Positions 8,056-16,260 of a DNA stretch of 51,241 nt are shown here, in pieces. Position 1 is the first letter of the stretch. Every line of letters begins with the position of its first letter. The translations under genes were made by a program, and so were the position numbers. The stretch is from an uncultured Pseudacidovorax sp. GTDB taxonomy: Bacteria > Pseudomonadota > Gammaproteobacteria > Burkholderiales > Burkholderiaceae_C. The DNA is taken from assembly GCF_913773995.1 (NCBI RefSeq), contig NZ_CAJYES010000185.1:1-51241 (forward strand). Reading direction: 5' to 3'. The notes below the pieces were generated by a model, which saw only the letters and a list, made by a program, of their open reading frames with translations, was not told the DNA's origin and did not search any database.

Positions 8056-9857
8056 CAGGCTGCGGCAGCGATGTCGTCCGCGAAGTTGAAGCCCGGGGCG
8101 TGCGACTGCTGCTTGCTGTGGTACATCGCCCGGTCGGCGGCGCGCAGGAGGGCGTCCAGGCTGTCGCCGTTCTGGGGGCGGCGCGCAATGCCGATGCTCA
8201 TGCCGACGCGCAGGCCCTGGCCCTCCCATTCCACCGGCAGCGCGGCCTGGGCGAGCAGACGCTGGGCCAGGCCCGTCAGGGCATCACGCTGCGGATCGCC
8301 CGCCACCAACAGGGCAAACTCATCGCCGCCCAGACGTGCCACGAGGTCGGAGTCGCGCACCGACTCGCGCAGCCGCCCTGCCAGCGCTGCCAGCACGGCG
8401 TCGCCGGCTGCATGGCCGTGGCGGTCATTCACGGCCTTGAACCCATCCAGGTCCAGCAGCAGCACGGCGAAGGGCCGTCCCTCGCGCAGCCAGCGGTTGG
8501 CCTGGACCTCCAGCCCGGCGCGGCTGGCAACGCTGGTCAGCGGGTCGGTGCGCAGTGCGTCGATCAGCTCCAGGTTGTGGGCGGCCAGGGCTTGTTCGGA
8601 ACGCAGCACCAGTCGCAGGCGTGAGGCCGCGGCCACGGCGAACACCACAAGTTCGAGCACCAGCGCGCCCTGCGTCAGGTTCATCTGGCCAGGCCGCCAG
8701 CTCAGCCAGCCCCAGGCGGCGAAGACGATGGCGCCCACAGCCAGCAGCAAGAGCGCAACACCCACGCAATACAGCACCGCCGGCCAGTAGCGTCGCCGGC
8801 CTGCCACGATGGCGCCGACCAGGAGCACGGCCGAGGCCAGCACGACCGACGCCTGCACCAGGTTGAAGGTGAGCAGCGGGTGCCGACCGAAGAGTCCGTA
8901 CACGGCCGCGACGCCCAGTGCAACCAGCAGGCCGACGACCAGGCGGTCGAGCCAGGGCGCGAACTGCCGCAGGTTGAGCAGTTGGCGTCCGAACTGCAGC
9001 TTGCAGATGGCCCAGAGCGCCGGCATCAGCGTGTAGGACACGCCGGCCGCTGCCGGCCAGTTGGCGAAGGGGTAGCGCAGCAGATGCCCGTTGAAGCCGG
9101 CGATGGCCCCCAGTGCGCACAGGCAGGACAGCAGGTAGTAGACGTAGATCGGCTCCCCGAAGACCAGCAGCAGCACCAGGCCGTACACCAGCAGGCCGAT
9201 CAGGATGCCGTAGCTGATGCCGTCGAACATGCGCTTGTCCTGCGTCGACTCCAGGTAGTCGGCGGTGCGCCAGACGCGCATGTCATAGATGCGGGCGAAG
9301 GTGGATTCCGCACGCACGTACACCGTGTACGGCTGCGCGTCCGGCAGGTGGAAGCGCCAGGCCATCTGCTCGGACGAGGCCGGGCGGGTGCGCCATGGAT
9401 GGCGCATGCCGGTGACCACGGGTTCGGCCAGCGCATGACCGTCGGGCGCGATGGGGCCGTAGAAGCGCATCTCGTGCGTGGAGACCGATGGCACCAGCAG
9501 CAGCCATTCCTGCGGTGCGTCAATCGGGTCGGCCAGCCGCAGCTGGAACTTGAACCACAGCACCCGGTCGGCCTCACGTCCCAGCAGTGGGTTGTCCGGC
9601 AAGGTGAAGCGCGACTGCCACGCGGGTTGGCGTACCTCTTCCAGGGTGAGGCTGCGGCTGGTGTCGTCGAGCACCTGGAGGTGCCAGGCCAGCGGCAGGC
9701 CGCCTGCCTGGGGGCGGATGGCCACGGGTTCGAGTCGCTCTGCGGCGGAGGGTGCGACGGCCTGTGCGACGGCCCAGGCCGCCAGGCCCAGCCACAGCAG
9801 GACGCCCAGGCACAGCCTGCGCCAGGCGCAAGTGCCGCCGGCGGCGGTGTGCCTCAT
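8055..9857 (-). CDS. Membrane diguanylate cyclase (7TMR-DISM extracellular + 7TM + GGDEF)
   Basis: A 600-residue inner-membrane c-di-GMP synthase. A signal sequence (residues about 12-32) precedes a periplasmic 7TMR-DISMED2-type domain (about 45-205), a seven-helix DISM membrane block (about 213-410), a short linker helix and a GGDEF domain (about 432-590). The active site is intact (G510-G511-D512-E513-F514), and an inhibitory I-site RxxD (R501-D502-S503-D504) sits five residues before it, so product inhibition is expected. The usual DPLTGLxNR reads DPLTSVASR. The ATG at 9857 overlaps the stop of the upstream deoxyribosyltransferase-like gene (ATGA), so the two are probably translationally coupled. 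Extended frames upstream of 9857 are out of register with the real start. Confidence 0.92.
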   Translation of the reverse strand: MRHTAAGGTCAWRRLCLGVLLWLGLAAWAVAQAVAPSAAERLEPVAIRPQAGGLPLAWHLQVLDDTSRSLTLEEVRQPAWQSRFTLPDNPLLGREADRVLWFKFQLRLADPIDAPQEWLLLVPSVSTHEMRFYGPIAPDGHALAEPVVTGMRHPWRTRPASSEQMAWRFHLPDAQPYTVYVRAESTFARIYDMRVWRTADYLESTQDKRMFDGISYGILIGLLVYGLVLLLVFGEPIYVYYLLSCLCALGAIAGFNGHLLRYPFANWPAAAGVSYTLMPALWAICKLQFGRQLLNLRQFAPWLDRLVVGLLVALGVAAVYGLFGRHPLLTFNLVQASVVLASAVLLVGAIVAGRRRYWPAVLYCVGVALLLLAVGAIVFAAWGWLSWRPGQMNLTQGALVLELVVFAVAAASRLRLVLRSEQALAAHNLELIDALRTDPLTSVASRAGLEVQANRWLREGRPFAVLLLDLDGFKAVNDRHGHAAGDAVLAALAGRLRESVRDSDLVARLGGDEFALLVAGDPQRDALTGLAQRLLAQAALPVEWEGQGLRVGMSIGIARRPQNGDSLDALLRAADRAMYHSKQQSHAPGFNFADDIAAAA

Positions 9858-10399
9858 CGGGCGCCGGCCTCCAGCAGGCCGGCAAGCATCCGGATCGCGT
9901 CCGCGGCGTCTTCGGCCAGTCGGGCGGCGCCCGTGAGCATCAGGTTCAGCCGTTGGCCCCGGCCCTCGACTTCGGTGCCGTCCGCCTGCTCGCGCAGCAC
10001 ACCCCGCGCATCGAGCCCGCAAGGCCGCACGGCCTGGACGCGCTCGGCATAGCTGCCGGACGGCACGCCATAGGCCACCACGGGCTTGCCCAGCGCAATG
10101 GCGAAGCCGACCTCGAAGACCGTGCCCGAGTCGGGCTCCAGGCCGCGGAAGCACTGCAGATTGGCGATCACGCCGGCGCTGCTGCGGATCAGGTCGATGT
10201 TGCCCTGGTAGATGCGCCGTGCCTCTTCGTCGCTGTCCTGGGTGTCCGCCAGGTCGACCTGGGCATCGGAGGGCGCGACACCCTCCAGGCCGCAGGTGCT
10301 GCACAGCCGCTTCAGTTCCTGGAACACGGCCGCATGGTCGGCTCGGAAGATGTCCGGTCCCGCCAGATAGACACGCGGGCGCGGGGAGTCTGCATTCAT
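9854..10399 (-). CDS. Nucleoside 2-deoxyribosyltransferase family protein
   Basis: A 181-residue protein with the nucleoside deoxyribosyltransferase fold: RVYLAGPDIF near residue 10, then NIDLIRSSAGVIANL and the catalytic-glutamate motif SGTVFEVGFAIALGKPVVAY (E96). Relatives exchange bases on deoxynucleosides or cleave N-glycosidic bonds of nucleoside monophosphates; the substrate here is unknown. The start is set at ATG 10399; an ATG three codons upstream (10408) is equally possible. There is no obvious Shine-Dalgarno. It overlaps the diguanylate cyclase start by 4 nt and is divergent from the racemase gene. Confidence 0.86.
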   Translation of the reverse strand: MNADSPRPRVYLAGPDIFRADHAAVFQELKRLCSTCGLEGVAPSDAQVDLADTQDSDEEARRIYQGNIDLIRSSAGVIANLQCFRGLEPDSGTVFEVGFAIALGKPVVAYGVPSGSYAERVQAVRPCGLDARGVLREQADGTEVEGRGQRLNLMLTGAARLAEDAADAIRMLAGLLEAGAR

Positions 10400-10517
10400 T
10401 GCGCGCATTTTCGCGAACCGGCGTGCGTTTGGTGATGACGAAGACCATAAGTCATGCTGATGGCCCCTGCGGCGGACGCGATGGTCGCGTCGGTCGGCGG
10501 CCACCTAGCATCGTTCC

Positions 10518-11303
10518 ATGCGCGTTGTCGCCTCCCTTCCATCGATGAATGCGCCTGGCGCCGAGGTCGCCCCCGCGTGGGCGCCTATCGGCATCCTGGG
10601 CGGCATGGGCCCGCTCGCCACGCTGGACTTCATGCACAAGCTGCTGGCGGCAACGCCGGCCCGCTGCGACCAGGAGCACCTTCCGCTGTTGGTCAGCTCC
10701 ATTCCGCAGATCCCGGACCGAACGGCCGCCTTCCTCGGTCAGGGCGCCTCGCCCCTGCCGGCGCTGGTGGACAGCGCCCGTCGCCTGGCCGATGCGGGTG
10801 CGCAGCTCATCGTGATGCCCTGCAACACGGCGCACCTCTGGTTCGAGCCGCTGCAGGCCACGCTTGGCCTGCCGATGCTCCACCTAGTGGATGCCGCATT
10901 AAAGGAGGCGGTGCGCCAGACGCCGGCAGGGGCCGCGATCGGGCTGCTGGCCACGCGCGCCACGCTGGCGTCGGGCCTGTACGTGCAGCGCGCCGATGCC
11001 TCCGTTCGGTGGCTGATGCCGACACCGGACGAATTGGCGCGGTGGGTGATGCCGGGCATCCAGGCCATCAAGGCCGGCGATCTGGCGCGGGGTGCGAGCT
11101 GCCTGCGGCAGGCGGCCCAGGCGCTGGCCGACCGCGGCGCGGGCTCGCTGGTGCTGGGTTGCACCGAGATCCCGCTGGTGCTCGATGCCGAGCGCGCCGG
11201 GTTGCCTGTGATCGATGCCACGGCCGCCCTGGCGCGGGCCACGGTGGCCTGGGCGCTGGCGCAACGTACAACGGCACCGGAGAGGGCGAACGTGCCGGCC
11301 TGA
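10518..11303 (+). CDS. Aspartate/glutamate racemase family protein
   Basis: A 261-residue PLP-independent racemase. The family start GILGGMGPLATLDF lies at about residues 25-38, and the two catalytic cysteines sit in VMPCNTAH (C102) and VLGCTEIPL (C215). It would interconvert L- and D-aspartate (or a related acidic amino acid) by two-base chemistry. The annotated start is ATG 10518; Met10 at 10545 is an alternative, since family homology begins only near residue 23. There is no Shine-Dalgarno; a -10-like TAGCAT lies at 10506-10511. The convergent LysR gene ends 76 nt downstream. Confidence 0.87.
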   Translation: MRVVASLPSMNAPGAEVAPAWAPIGILGGMGPLATLDFMHKLLAATPARCDQEHLPLLVSSIPQIPDRTAAFLGQGASPLPALVDSARRLADAGAQLIVMPCNTAHLWFEPLQATLGLPMLHLVDAALKEAVRQTPAGAAIGLLATRATLASGLYVQRADASVRWLMPTPDELARWVMPGIQAIKAGDLARGASCLRQAAQALADRGAGSLVLGCTEIPLVLDAERAGLPVIDATAALARATVAWALAQRTTAPERANVPA

Positions 11304-11378
11304 CGCCCCGCCCCTTCTAGGCGTCCATGCCGCCCCGGCGTGCTGGCCCGTCGGCCCGCAGAGGCTGCCGCCGGCCGA

Positions 11379-12269
11379 TCAGCGGTGCTCGGCGGTGACC
11401 GACCGCAGCGCCTTCAGGAAGTCGGCGACTGCCCGTGGCGAGCGCACCCCTTGGGGCAGCAACGCGCGCACCTCGACGGTGATCTCGGGCAGCAGCGTGC
11501 GCACATGCAGCGCCTCATCCCGCCGTGCCTGGGCGGTGAAGGAATCGACGATGGCCGGGCCGAAGCCCTGCTCCGCCAGCACCAGCGCGATGTGGTGCGT
11601 CTGCACCGTGATGCCCCCGGTGGGTGCGACGCCCAGGCGGGACCACTGCTCGGCCAGCATGGTGCCGATGGGGTCGCGTTCGTCGATGCGGATGATGGGG
11701 CTGCGGAGCACCTCATCCAGCGCCACGGTGGCGCGGGTGTCGGCGCCGGCATGGTCCACGCGCGAGACGCACACCAGCCGGCCGCTCGCGATGGCCTCCT
11801 CGTGCAGGGCCGGATGCGGCGCGCTGCCATAGACCACACCCACGTCACCCTCGTGCAGCGCCATCGCCTGGGCGATCTCGCGCGAATGCAGGGTGCGGAT
11901 GGTGACCGGCATGTCGGGATGGCGGCGCTTGAAGACGGCCAACGCATCGGGCAGCGCCCGCACCGCCAGCGACGGCACGATCAGCACGCGCAGCGGTGTG
12001 TCCTCGTCGCGGCCAAGGGCCAGCGCCAGACGTCGTACGCGCTCCAGCTGCGCCATCAGCGGCTGCACCTGGGCATACAGCGCCTGGGCTTCCGAGGTGG
12101 GCACCAAACGGTTGCGCTGCCGCGTGAACAGCGGATAGCCCAGCTGCAGCTCGGCATGCTGCAAGGTCTGCGTGGCGGCCGGCTGGGTGACATGCAGAAG
12201 CCGTGCGGCGGCGCTGACGCTGCCGGTCAGCATGACGGCGTGGAAGACCTCGAGGTGCTTGAGCTTCAT
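11379..12269 (-). CDS. LysR family transcriptional regulator
   Basis: A 296-residue LysR-type regulator. The winged helix-turn-helix occupies residues 1-60 (LKHLEVFHAVMLTGSVSAAARLLHVTQPAATQTLQ), followed by a periplasmic-binding-protein-like effector domain from about residue 88. The ligand is not predictable. The ATG at 12269 lies 29 nt after the folA stop, so it may be partly co-transcribed with thyA-folA. It is convergent with the racemase gene; regulation of that gene is possible but not shown by any site I can see. Confidence 0.9.
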   Translation of the reverse strand: MKLKHLEVFHAVMLTGSVSAAARLLHVTQPAATQTLQHAELQLGYPLFTRQRNRLVPTSEAQALYAQVQPLMAQLERVRRLALALGRDEDTPLRVLIVPSLAVRALPDALAVFKRRHPDMPVTIRTLHSREIAQAMALHEGDVGVVYGSAPHPALHEEAIASGRLVCVSRVDHAGADTRATVALDEVLRSPIIRIDERDPIGTMLAEQWSRLGVAPTGGITVQTHHIALVLAEQGFGPAIVDSFTAQARRDEALHVRTLLPEITVEVRALLPQGVRSPRAVADFLKALRSVTAEHR

Positions 12270-12298
12270 CGGCGGACGCGGTGGACGCCGAACGGCGC

Positions 12299-12793
12299 TC
12301 AGCCTCGCTCGTAGGTCACGAAAGCAAAGGGCAAGGCCTCGGGCGCGGCGCTGACGTGTGCTTCTCGCACCGTTTCGCGCCAGCGGGCATCGAGCACCGG
12401 TGCGAAGGCGTCGCCCTCGTAGTCGCGGTCGATCTCGGTGACGACGGCCCGTTGCGCCAGCGGAGCCGCTTCGCCATAGAGCTGGGCGCCGCCGATCACC
12501 CACAGTTCGGGCACGTCGCCCGCTGCGGCGATGGCCTCGGCCAGGCTGCCGGCGCGCACGGCGCTCTCCGCCTTCCAGTCGACCTGGCGTGTGACGACGA
12601 TGTTGGTGCGGCCCGGCAGCGGCCGGAAGCGCGGCGGCAACGAATCCCAGGTGCGGCGCCCCATGATGACCGGGCAGCCGCGGGTCTGGGCGCGGAAGTG
12701 CGCCATGTCCTCGGGCAGGTGCCAGGGCAGGGCGTTGTCCTTGCCGATGACGCCGTTGGCGGCACGGGCGAAGATCAGGTTCAAGCGGCCCAT
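12299..12793 (-). CDS. folA: Dihydrofolate reductase
   Basis: A 164-residue DHFR that reduces dihydrofolate to tetrahydrofolate with NADPH. Diagnostic motifs are NGVIGKDNALPWHLPEDMAHF (substrate-binding acidic residue around D29), VIMGRRTWDSLP, GRTNIVVTRQ and LWVIGGAQLY. The start ATG at 12793 gives a standard N-terminus. It follows thyA by 16 nt on the same strand, the usual thyA-folA pairing: ThyA makes dihydrofolate and FolA recycles it. Confidence 0.95.
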   Translation of the reverse strand: MGRLNLIFARAANGVIGKDNALPWHLPEDMAHFRAQTRGCPVIMGRRTWDSLPPRFRPLPGRTNIVVTRQVDWKAESAVRAGSLAEAIAAAGDVPELWVIGGAQLYGEAAPLAQRAVVTEIDRDYEGDAFAPVLDARWRETVREAHVSAAPEALPFAFVTYERG

Positions 12794-12809
12794 CGGCGAA
12801 GCGCATGCT

Positions 12810-13619
12810 TCAGACGGCCACCGGCGCCTTGATGGCCGGGTGCGGGTCGTAGCCTTCGAACTCGAAGTCCTCGAACTGGTAGTCGAAGATGCTCGCGGGC
12901 CGGCGCTTGATGTGCAGCGTCGGGTAGGGGCGCGGCTCGCGCGAGAGCTGCAGCGCCACCTGCTCGGCATGGTTGCTGTAGATGTGGCAGTCGCCGCCGG
13001 TCCAGATGAAGTCGCCCACCTCCAGGTCGCACTGCTGCGCCAGCATGTGGGTCAGCAGCGCATAGCTGGCGATGTTGAAGGGCACGCCCAGGAAGATGTC
13101 GGCGCTGCGCTGATAGAGCTGGCACGACAGCCGCCCTTCGGCCACATAGAACTGGAAGAAGGCATGGCAGGGCATCAGCGCCATCTTCGAGAGTTCGGCC
13201 ACGTTCCAGGCGCTGACGATGATGCGGCGCGAATCGGGGTTGCTCTTGAGCTGTTCGACCACCTGGGCGATCTGGTCGATGTGACCGCCATCGGGCGTGG
13301 GCCAGCTGCGCCACTGCACGCCGTAGACAGGGCCGAGGTCGCCGTCCTCGCGCGCCCATTCGTCCCAGATCGTCACGCCGCGCTCGCGCAGCCAGTTGTT
13401 GTCGGACGAGCCCGCCAGGAACCACAGCAACTCGTGGATGATGGACTTGAGGTGGACCTTCTTGGTGGTCACCAGCGGGAAGCCCTCGCGCAGGTCGAAG
13501 CGCATCTGGTGGCCGAACACGCTCTTGGTGCCCGTGCCGGTGCGATCCGCCTTGAACACGCCATGCGTGTCGACGTGGCGCATGAAGTCTTCGTACTGGG
13601 AGCGGATGGGGCGGGTCAT
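12810..13619 (-). CDS. thyA: Thymidylate synthase
   Basis: A 269-residue thymidylate synthase that methylates dUMP with methylenetetrahydrofolate. Visible motifs are [19 protein letters not shown], the catalytic cysteine C151 in [34 protein letters not shown] and GDCHIYSNH. The start at ATG 13619 ([13 protein letters not shown]) gives the family N-terminus; a longer in-frame extension to 13685 is proline/serine-rich and not family-like. folA follows 16 nt downstream. The upstream Zeta-like gene ends 111 nt before. Confidence 0.95.
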   Translation of the reverse strand: MTRPIRSQYEDFMRHVDTHGVFKADRTGTGTKSVFGHQMRFDLREGFPLVTTKKVHLKSIIHELLWFLAGSSDNNWLRERGVTIWDEWAREDGDLGPVYGVQWRSWPTPDGGHIDQIAQVVEQLKSNPDSRRIIVSAWNVAELSKMALMPCHAFFQFYVAEGRLSCQLYQRSADIFLGVPFNIASYALLTHMLAQQCDLEVGDFIWTGGDCHIYSNHAEQVALQLSREPRPYPTLHIKRRPASIFDYQFEDFEFEGYDPHPAIKAPVAV

Positions 13620-13700
13620 GGCTGAAGAGGGCGGAGGGCCCGGCGGGGCTGGGCTGGGCGGGAAGGACGGGAGACACGACAGCACCGGCTCGGCTGCCGG

Positions 13701-13728
13701 CGTGGCGGCGTGGCGGCGTGGCGGCGTA
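13701..13728. repeat. 8-bp tandem repeat between thyA and the Zeta gene
   Basis: Three perfect copies of CGTGGCGG plus a partial fourth (CGTA) at 13701-13728, just downstream of the Zeta-like gene's stop codon and upstream of thyA. It is probably a slippage-prone simple repeat; its copy number may vary between strains. Confidence 0.7.
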
Positions 13729-13730
13729 GT

Positions 13731-14375
13731 TTATGCGGGGCCGTCGGGGCGGGCAGGCGGCGCAGCCGTCGCGATCGCCGTCGCCCAGCGCGGCAGCGGC
13801 GGATCGAGCGTGACCCAGCCCGCCGCGGTGCGCAGAGCGACCAGCCGCGGGCCGCCTAGTTCGACGTCGCGGCCGTCGTAGAGGTAGGCCGCATCGGCCT
13901 CGCGCACGGCCTCGGCCAGCAGGGCCAGCGTGCGCGGGTAGCGCGCCAGGATGCGCTCGGGCGGCACCGCATGGCCGCCTTCGCGCACGCGCTGGGCCAC
14001 GCGGGTGACCAGCCGCTGCGGATCGTCCAGCGCCACGACGTGCAGCGCGACGGTGAAGCCAGCGGCGCGCGCCTCGCGGATCAGGGTCAGCTTGGAGGGA
14101 TGGGAGAAGACCGTTTCGCTGACGAAAGGCGTGCCTGCGGCAATGAGTGCGGCGCGGCGGGTGTCGGCCCAGCCTCGGGCGGCTTCGGAGCGGGCCTGCG
14201 GGTCGGTGATGTGCTGCAGCTGGGCCCGCTCGTGCAGGTCGGCATTCACGAACTCCAGGCCGGCGCCGACGATGCCCTCGTGCACCAGCGCGCGATAGAG
14301 CGTGGATTTGCCGGCGCCGTTGGGGCCGGCCAAAAGATGCAGCCAGCGCGGCGTGGCACCGGAAGCGGTCGGCAT
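13731..14375 (-). CDS. Zeta toxin family P-loop kinase
   Basis: A 214-residue P-loop protein with Zeta-toxin features: Walker A GPNGAGKST near residue 18, FVNADLHE (the acidic substrate-side position of the family), SETVFSHPSKL, and an RxxxR-type region VTRVAQRVREGGHAVPPERILARYPR resembling the lid. Classical Zeta toxins phosphorylate UDP-N-acetylglucosamine. The start is 13 nt after the stop of a ParD-like gene, forming a two-gene operon with the antitoxin first. There is no epsilon-type antitoxin. The protein is intact; whether it is toxic cannot be told from sequence. Confidence 0.82.
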   Translation of the reverse strand: MPTASGATPRWLHLLAGPNGAGKSTLYRALVHEGIVGAGLEFVNADLHERAQLQHITDPQARSEAARGWADTRRAALIAAGTPFVSETVFSHPSKLTLIREARAAGFTVALHVVALDDPQRLVTRVAQRVREGGHAVPPERILARYPRTLALLAEAVREADAAYLYDGRDVELGGPRLVALRTAAGWVTLDPPLPRWATAIATAAPPARPDGPA

Positions 14376-14388
14376 CGGCAGAAGAGGT

Positions 14389-14736
14389 TCAGGCGGTGGG
14401 CAGCAGTGCGCCTGAATCGGCCGGGGCGCGGTTTTCGTTCACCAGGGTGCGCACGCGCTGTGCCAGCGTGCCGCTGGCCTGGGCAGCCAGCAGGCGGGCG
14501 GTGAGAGCCTCGACGGAGGCGGGTTCGGTTGGCGCCTCGGCCTGGCGCCTTTCATGGGCCTCGATGGCGGCCCGCGCTTCCTGCACGCTCAGGCCGGTGT
14601 GCTCGACGATCTGGCCCAGCGTGGCCCAGTATTCGATCTGGCTGGCGATGGAGCGTCGCATGGGCTGGGCGGCGCGGCGAGCCTGTTCTACCAGCGGGGT
14701 GGGCAATTTGACCGAGGCGAAGGCGGATGCGGGCAT
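14389..14736 (-). CDS. ParD-like antitoxin
   Basis: A 115-residue protein whose N-terminal 60 residues (ASVKLPTPLVEQARRAAQ then RRSIASQIEYWATLG) look like the ribbon-helix-helix DNA-binding part of ParD-like antitoxins. The rest is charged and probably flexible (residues about 65-115) and could wrap the toxin. The start is ATG 14736, with AGGAG about 8 nt upstream; longer readings to 14772 would run through the palindrome. It is immediately upstream of the Zeta-like gene. A perfect 7-bp inverted repeat at 14753-14769 lies just before the Shine-Dalgarno and is a good autoregulatory operator candidate. Confidence 0.78.
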   Translation of the reverse strand: MPASAFASVKLPTPLVEQARRAAQPMRRSIASQIEYWATLGQIVEHTGLSVQEARAAIEAHERRQAEAPTEPASVEALTARLLAAQASGTLAQRVRTLVNENRAPADSGALLPTA

Positions 14737-14752
14737 GGCAATGACTCCTGAT

Positions 14753-14769
14753 TGGCGCATTTTGCGCCA
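14753..14769. promoter_or_regulatory. Palindromic operator candidate of the ParD-like/Zeta operon
   Basis: TGGCGCATTTTGCGCCA is a perfect 7-bp inverted repeat around TTT, 17-33 bp before the antitoxin start codon. Ribbon-helix-helix antitoxins typically bind such repeats to repress their own operon. No T-tract follows, so a terminator is unlikely. Confidence 0.55.
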
Positions 14770-14825
14770 CATCCGCTAATCCGCGCCACGCCCAGGGATG
14801 CGGTGCAGCCGGGGGCTGGCCGGCC

Positions 14826-16256
14826 TCAGCGCACCAGCACCCGCCCCGGATTGAGCAGACCCTGCGGATCGAGCGCGGACTTGATGGCCCGCATCATGCC
14901 GAGCGCCACCGGCGACTTGTGCTTTTCCAGCGTCTCGACCTTCAGGCTGCCGATGCCATGCTCGGCCGAGAAGGAGCCACCGAACTTCTGCACCTGCGCA
15001 TAGACCAGTTCGTTGACCCGCTTCTCCTGCTCGCGCAGGAAGGCCTTGGCATCGCCCTCGGCCGGCGCCTGCACGTTGTAGTGCAGATTGCCGTCGCCCA
15101 GGTGGCCGAAGTTGACCAGGCGCACACCCGGAATCTCGCGCGCCAGCAGGGCGTCGGTTTCGGCGCAGAAGGCCGGGATGCGCGACACCGGCAAGGAGAT
15201 GTCGTGCTTGATGTTGAGGCCTTCCTCGGCCTGGGCCAGCGGAATGCTCTCGCGGATGTGCCACAGCTCGTGCGCCTGCGACAGGTTCTCGGCCACCACG
15301 GCATCGGCCACGCAGCCGGATTCGAAGGCCGATTCGAGCAGCGACTCGAAGCGGGCGCGGGCGTGTTCCTCGGATTCGCTGTCGGAGTTTTCCAGCAGCA
15401 CGAAGTAGGGATGGCCGTCGCCCGACTCGTCGGCGAAGGGCACGCGCAGCTGCGGCATGTGCCGGCGCACCAAGCTGAGGGCGAAGCGGCCCATCACCTC
15501 GAAGCCCGTCAGGCCTGCGCCCAGGTGCCGCTGGGCCTGCCCCAGCAGCTGCACGGCGTCATCGAAGGAGCCCACGGCCGCCCAGGCCGTGAGCCGCGCC
15601 GCCGGCTGTGGAAAGAGCTTGAGCGTGGCCGCCGTGATGATGCCCAGCGTGCCTTCGCTGCCGACCATCAGGTCGCGCAGGTCGTAGCCGGTGTTGTCCT
15701 TGCGCAGGCCGCTGGTGCCGTCCCACACCTCGCCCTGGGCGGTCACCACCTCCAGGCCCAGGCACAGTTCACGCGCATTGCCGTAGCGCAGCACCTGCGT
15801 GCCGCCTGCATTGGTCGCCAGGTTGCCGCCGATGGTGCAGCTGCCTTCGGCTGCCAGGCTCAGTGGAAACAGGAAGCCGGCCTTGGCGGCGGTCTCCTGC
15901 AGCACCTGGAGCACGCAGCCAGCCTCGACGGTGATGGTGAGGTTGGCGGCGTCGATCTCGCGCACTGCCGTCATGCGCGCCAGGCTCATCACCACCTGCG
16001 AGCCGCTCTCGTCCGGAATCGAGCCCACGGCCAAGCCGGTATTGCCACCCTGGGGCACGATGGTCGTGCCGGCCGCGGCGCAGGCCTTGACCACCGCCGC
16101 CACCTCGGCGGTGCTGCCGGGGCGGACCACGGCCAGGGCCTTGCCCCGGGCGCGCTTGCGCCAGTCCTGTTCGTAGGCGGTGAGGTCGCCGTCGGTGAGC
16201 ACATGGGCGGCGCCCACGAGGGCGCGCAGCGAGTCGATCAGTCCAGGGGTCGTCAT
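14826..16256 (-). CDS. FAD-binding 2-hydroxyacid oxidase/dehydrogenase (GlcD/D-lactate dehydrogenase type)
   Basis: A 476-residue flavoprotein of the PCMH/VAO family. The FAD-binding domain (about 40-220) has VRPGSTAEVAAVV, VPQGGNTGLAVGS, CTIGGNLATNAGG and GSEGTLGIITAATLKL. The C-terminal FAD-oxidase domain has the metal/substrate histidines NFGHLGDGNLHYN and SAEHGIG, then LLNPGRVL at the end. Such enzymes oxidise D-lactate, glycolate or D-2-hydroxyglutarate; without the glcEF partners nearby a single-subunit D-2-hydroxyacid dehydrogenase is most likely. The start ATG at 16256 is 4 nt after the DUF2069 gene stop, so the two are co-transcribed. Confidence 0.9.
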   Translation of the reverse strand: MTTPGLIDSLRALVGAAHVLTDGDLTAYEQDWRKRARGKALAVVRPGSTAEVAAVVKACAAAGTTIVPQGGNTGLAVGSIPDESGSQVVMSLARMTAVREIDAANLTITVEAGCVLQVLQETAAKAGFLFPLSLAAEGSCTIGGNLATNAGGTQVLRYGNARELCLGLEVVTAQGEVWDGTSGLRKDNTGYDLRDLMVGSEGTLGIITAATLKLFPQPAARLTAWAAVGSFDDAVQLLGQAQRHLGAGLTGFEVMGRFALSLVRRHMPQLRVPFADESGDGHPYFVLLENSDSESEEHARARFESLLESAFESGCVADAVVAENLSQAHELWHIRESIPLAQAEEGLNIKHDISLPVSRIPAFCAETDALLAREIPGVRLVNFGHLGDGNLHYNVQAPAEGDAKAFLREQEKRVNELVYAQVQKFGGSFSAEHGIGSLKVETLEKHKSPVALGMMRAIKSALDPQGLLNPGRVLVR

Positions 16257-16260
16257 GGTC

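Noticed and set aside
12810-13685. Longer thyA start at 13685
   Set aside because: The added 22 residues are Pro/Ser-rich and not part of the ThyA family; ATG 13619 gives the standard N-terminus.
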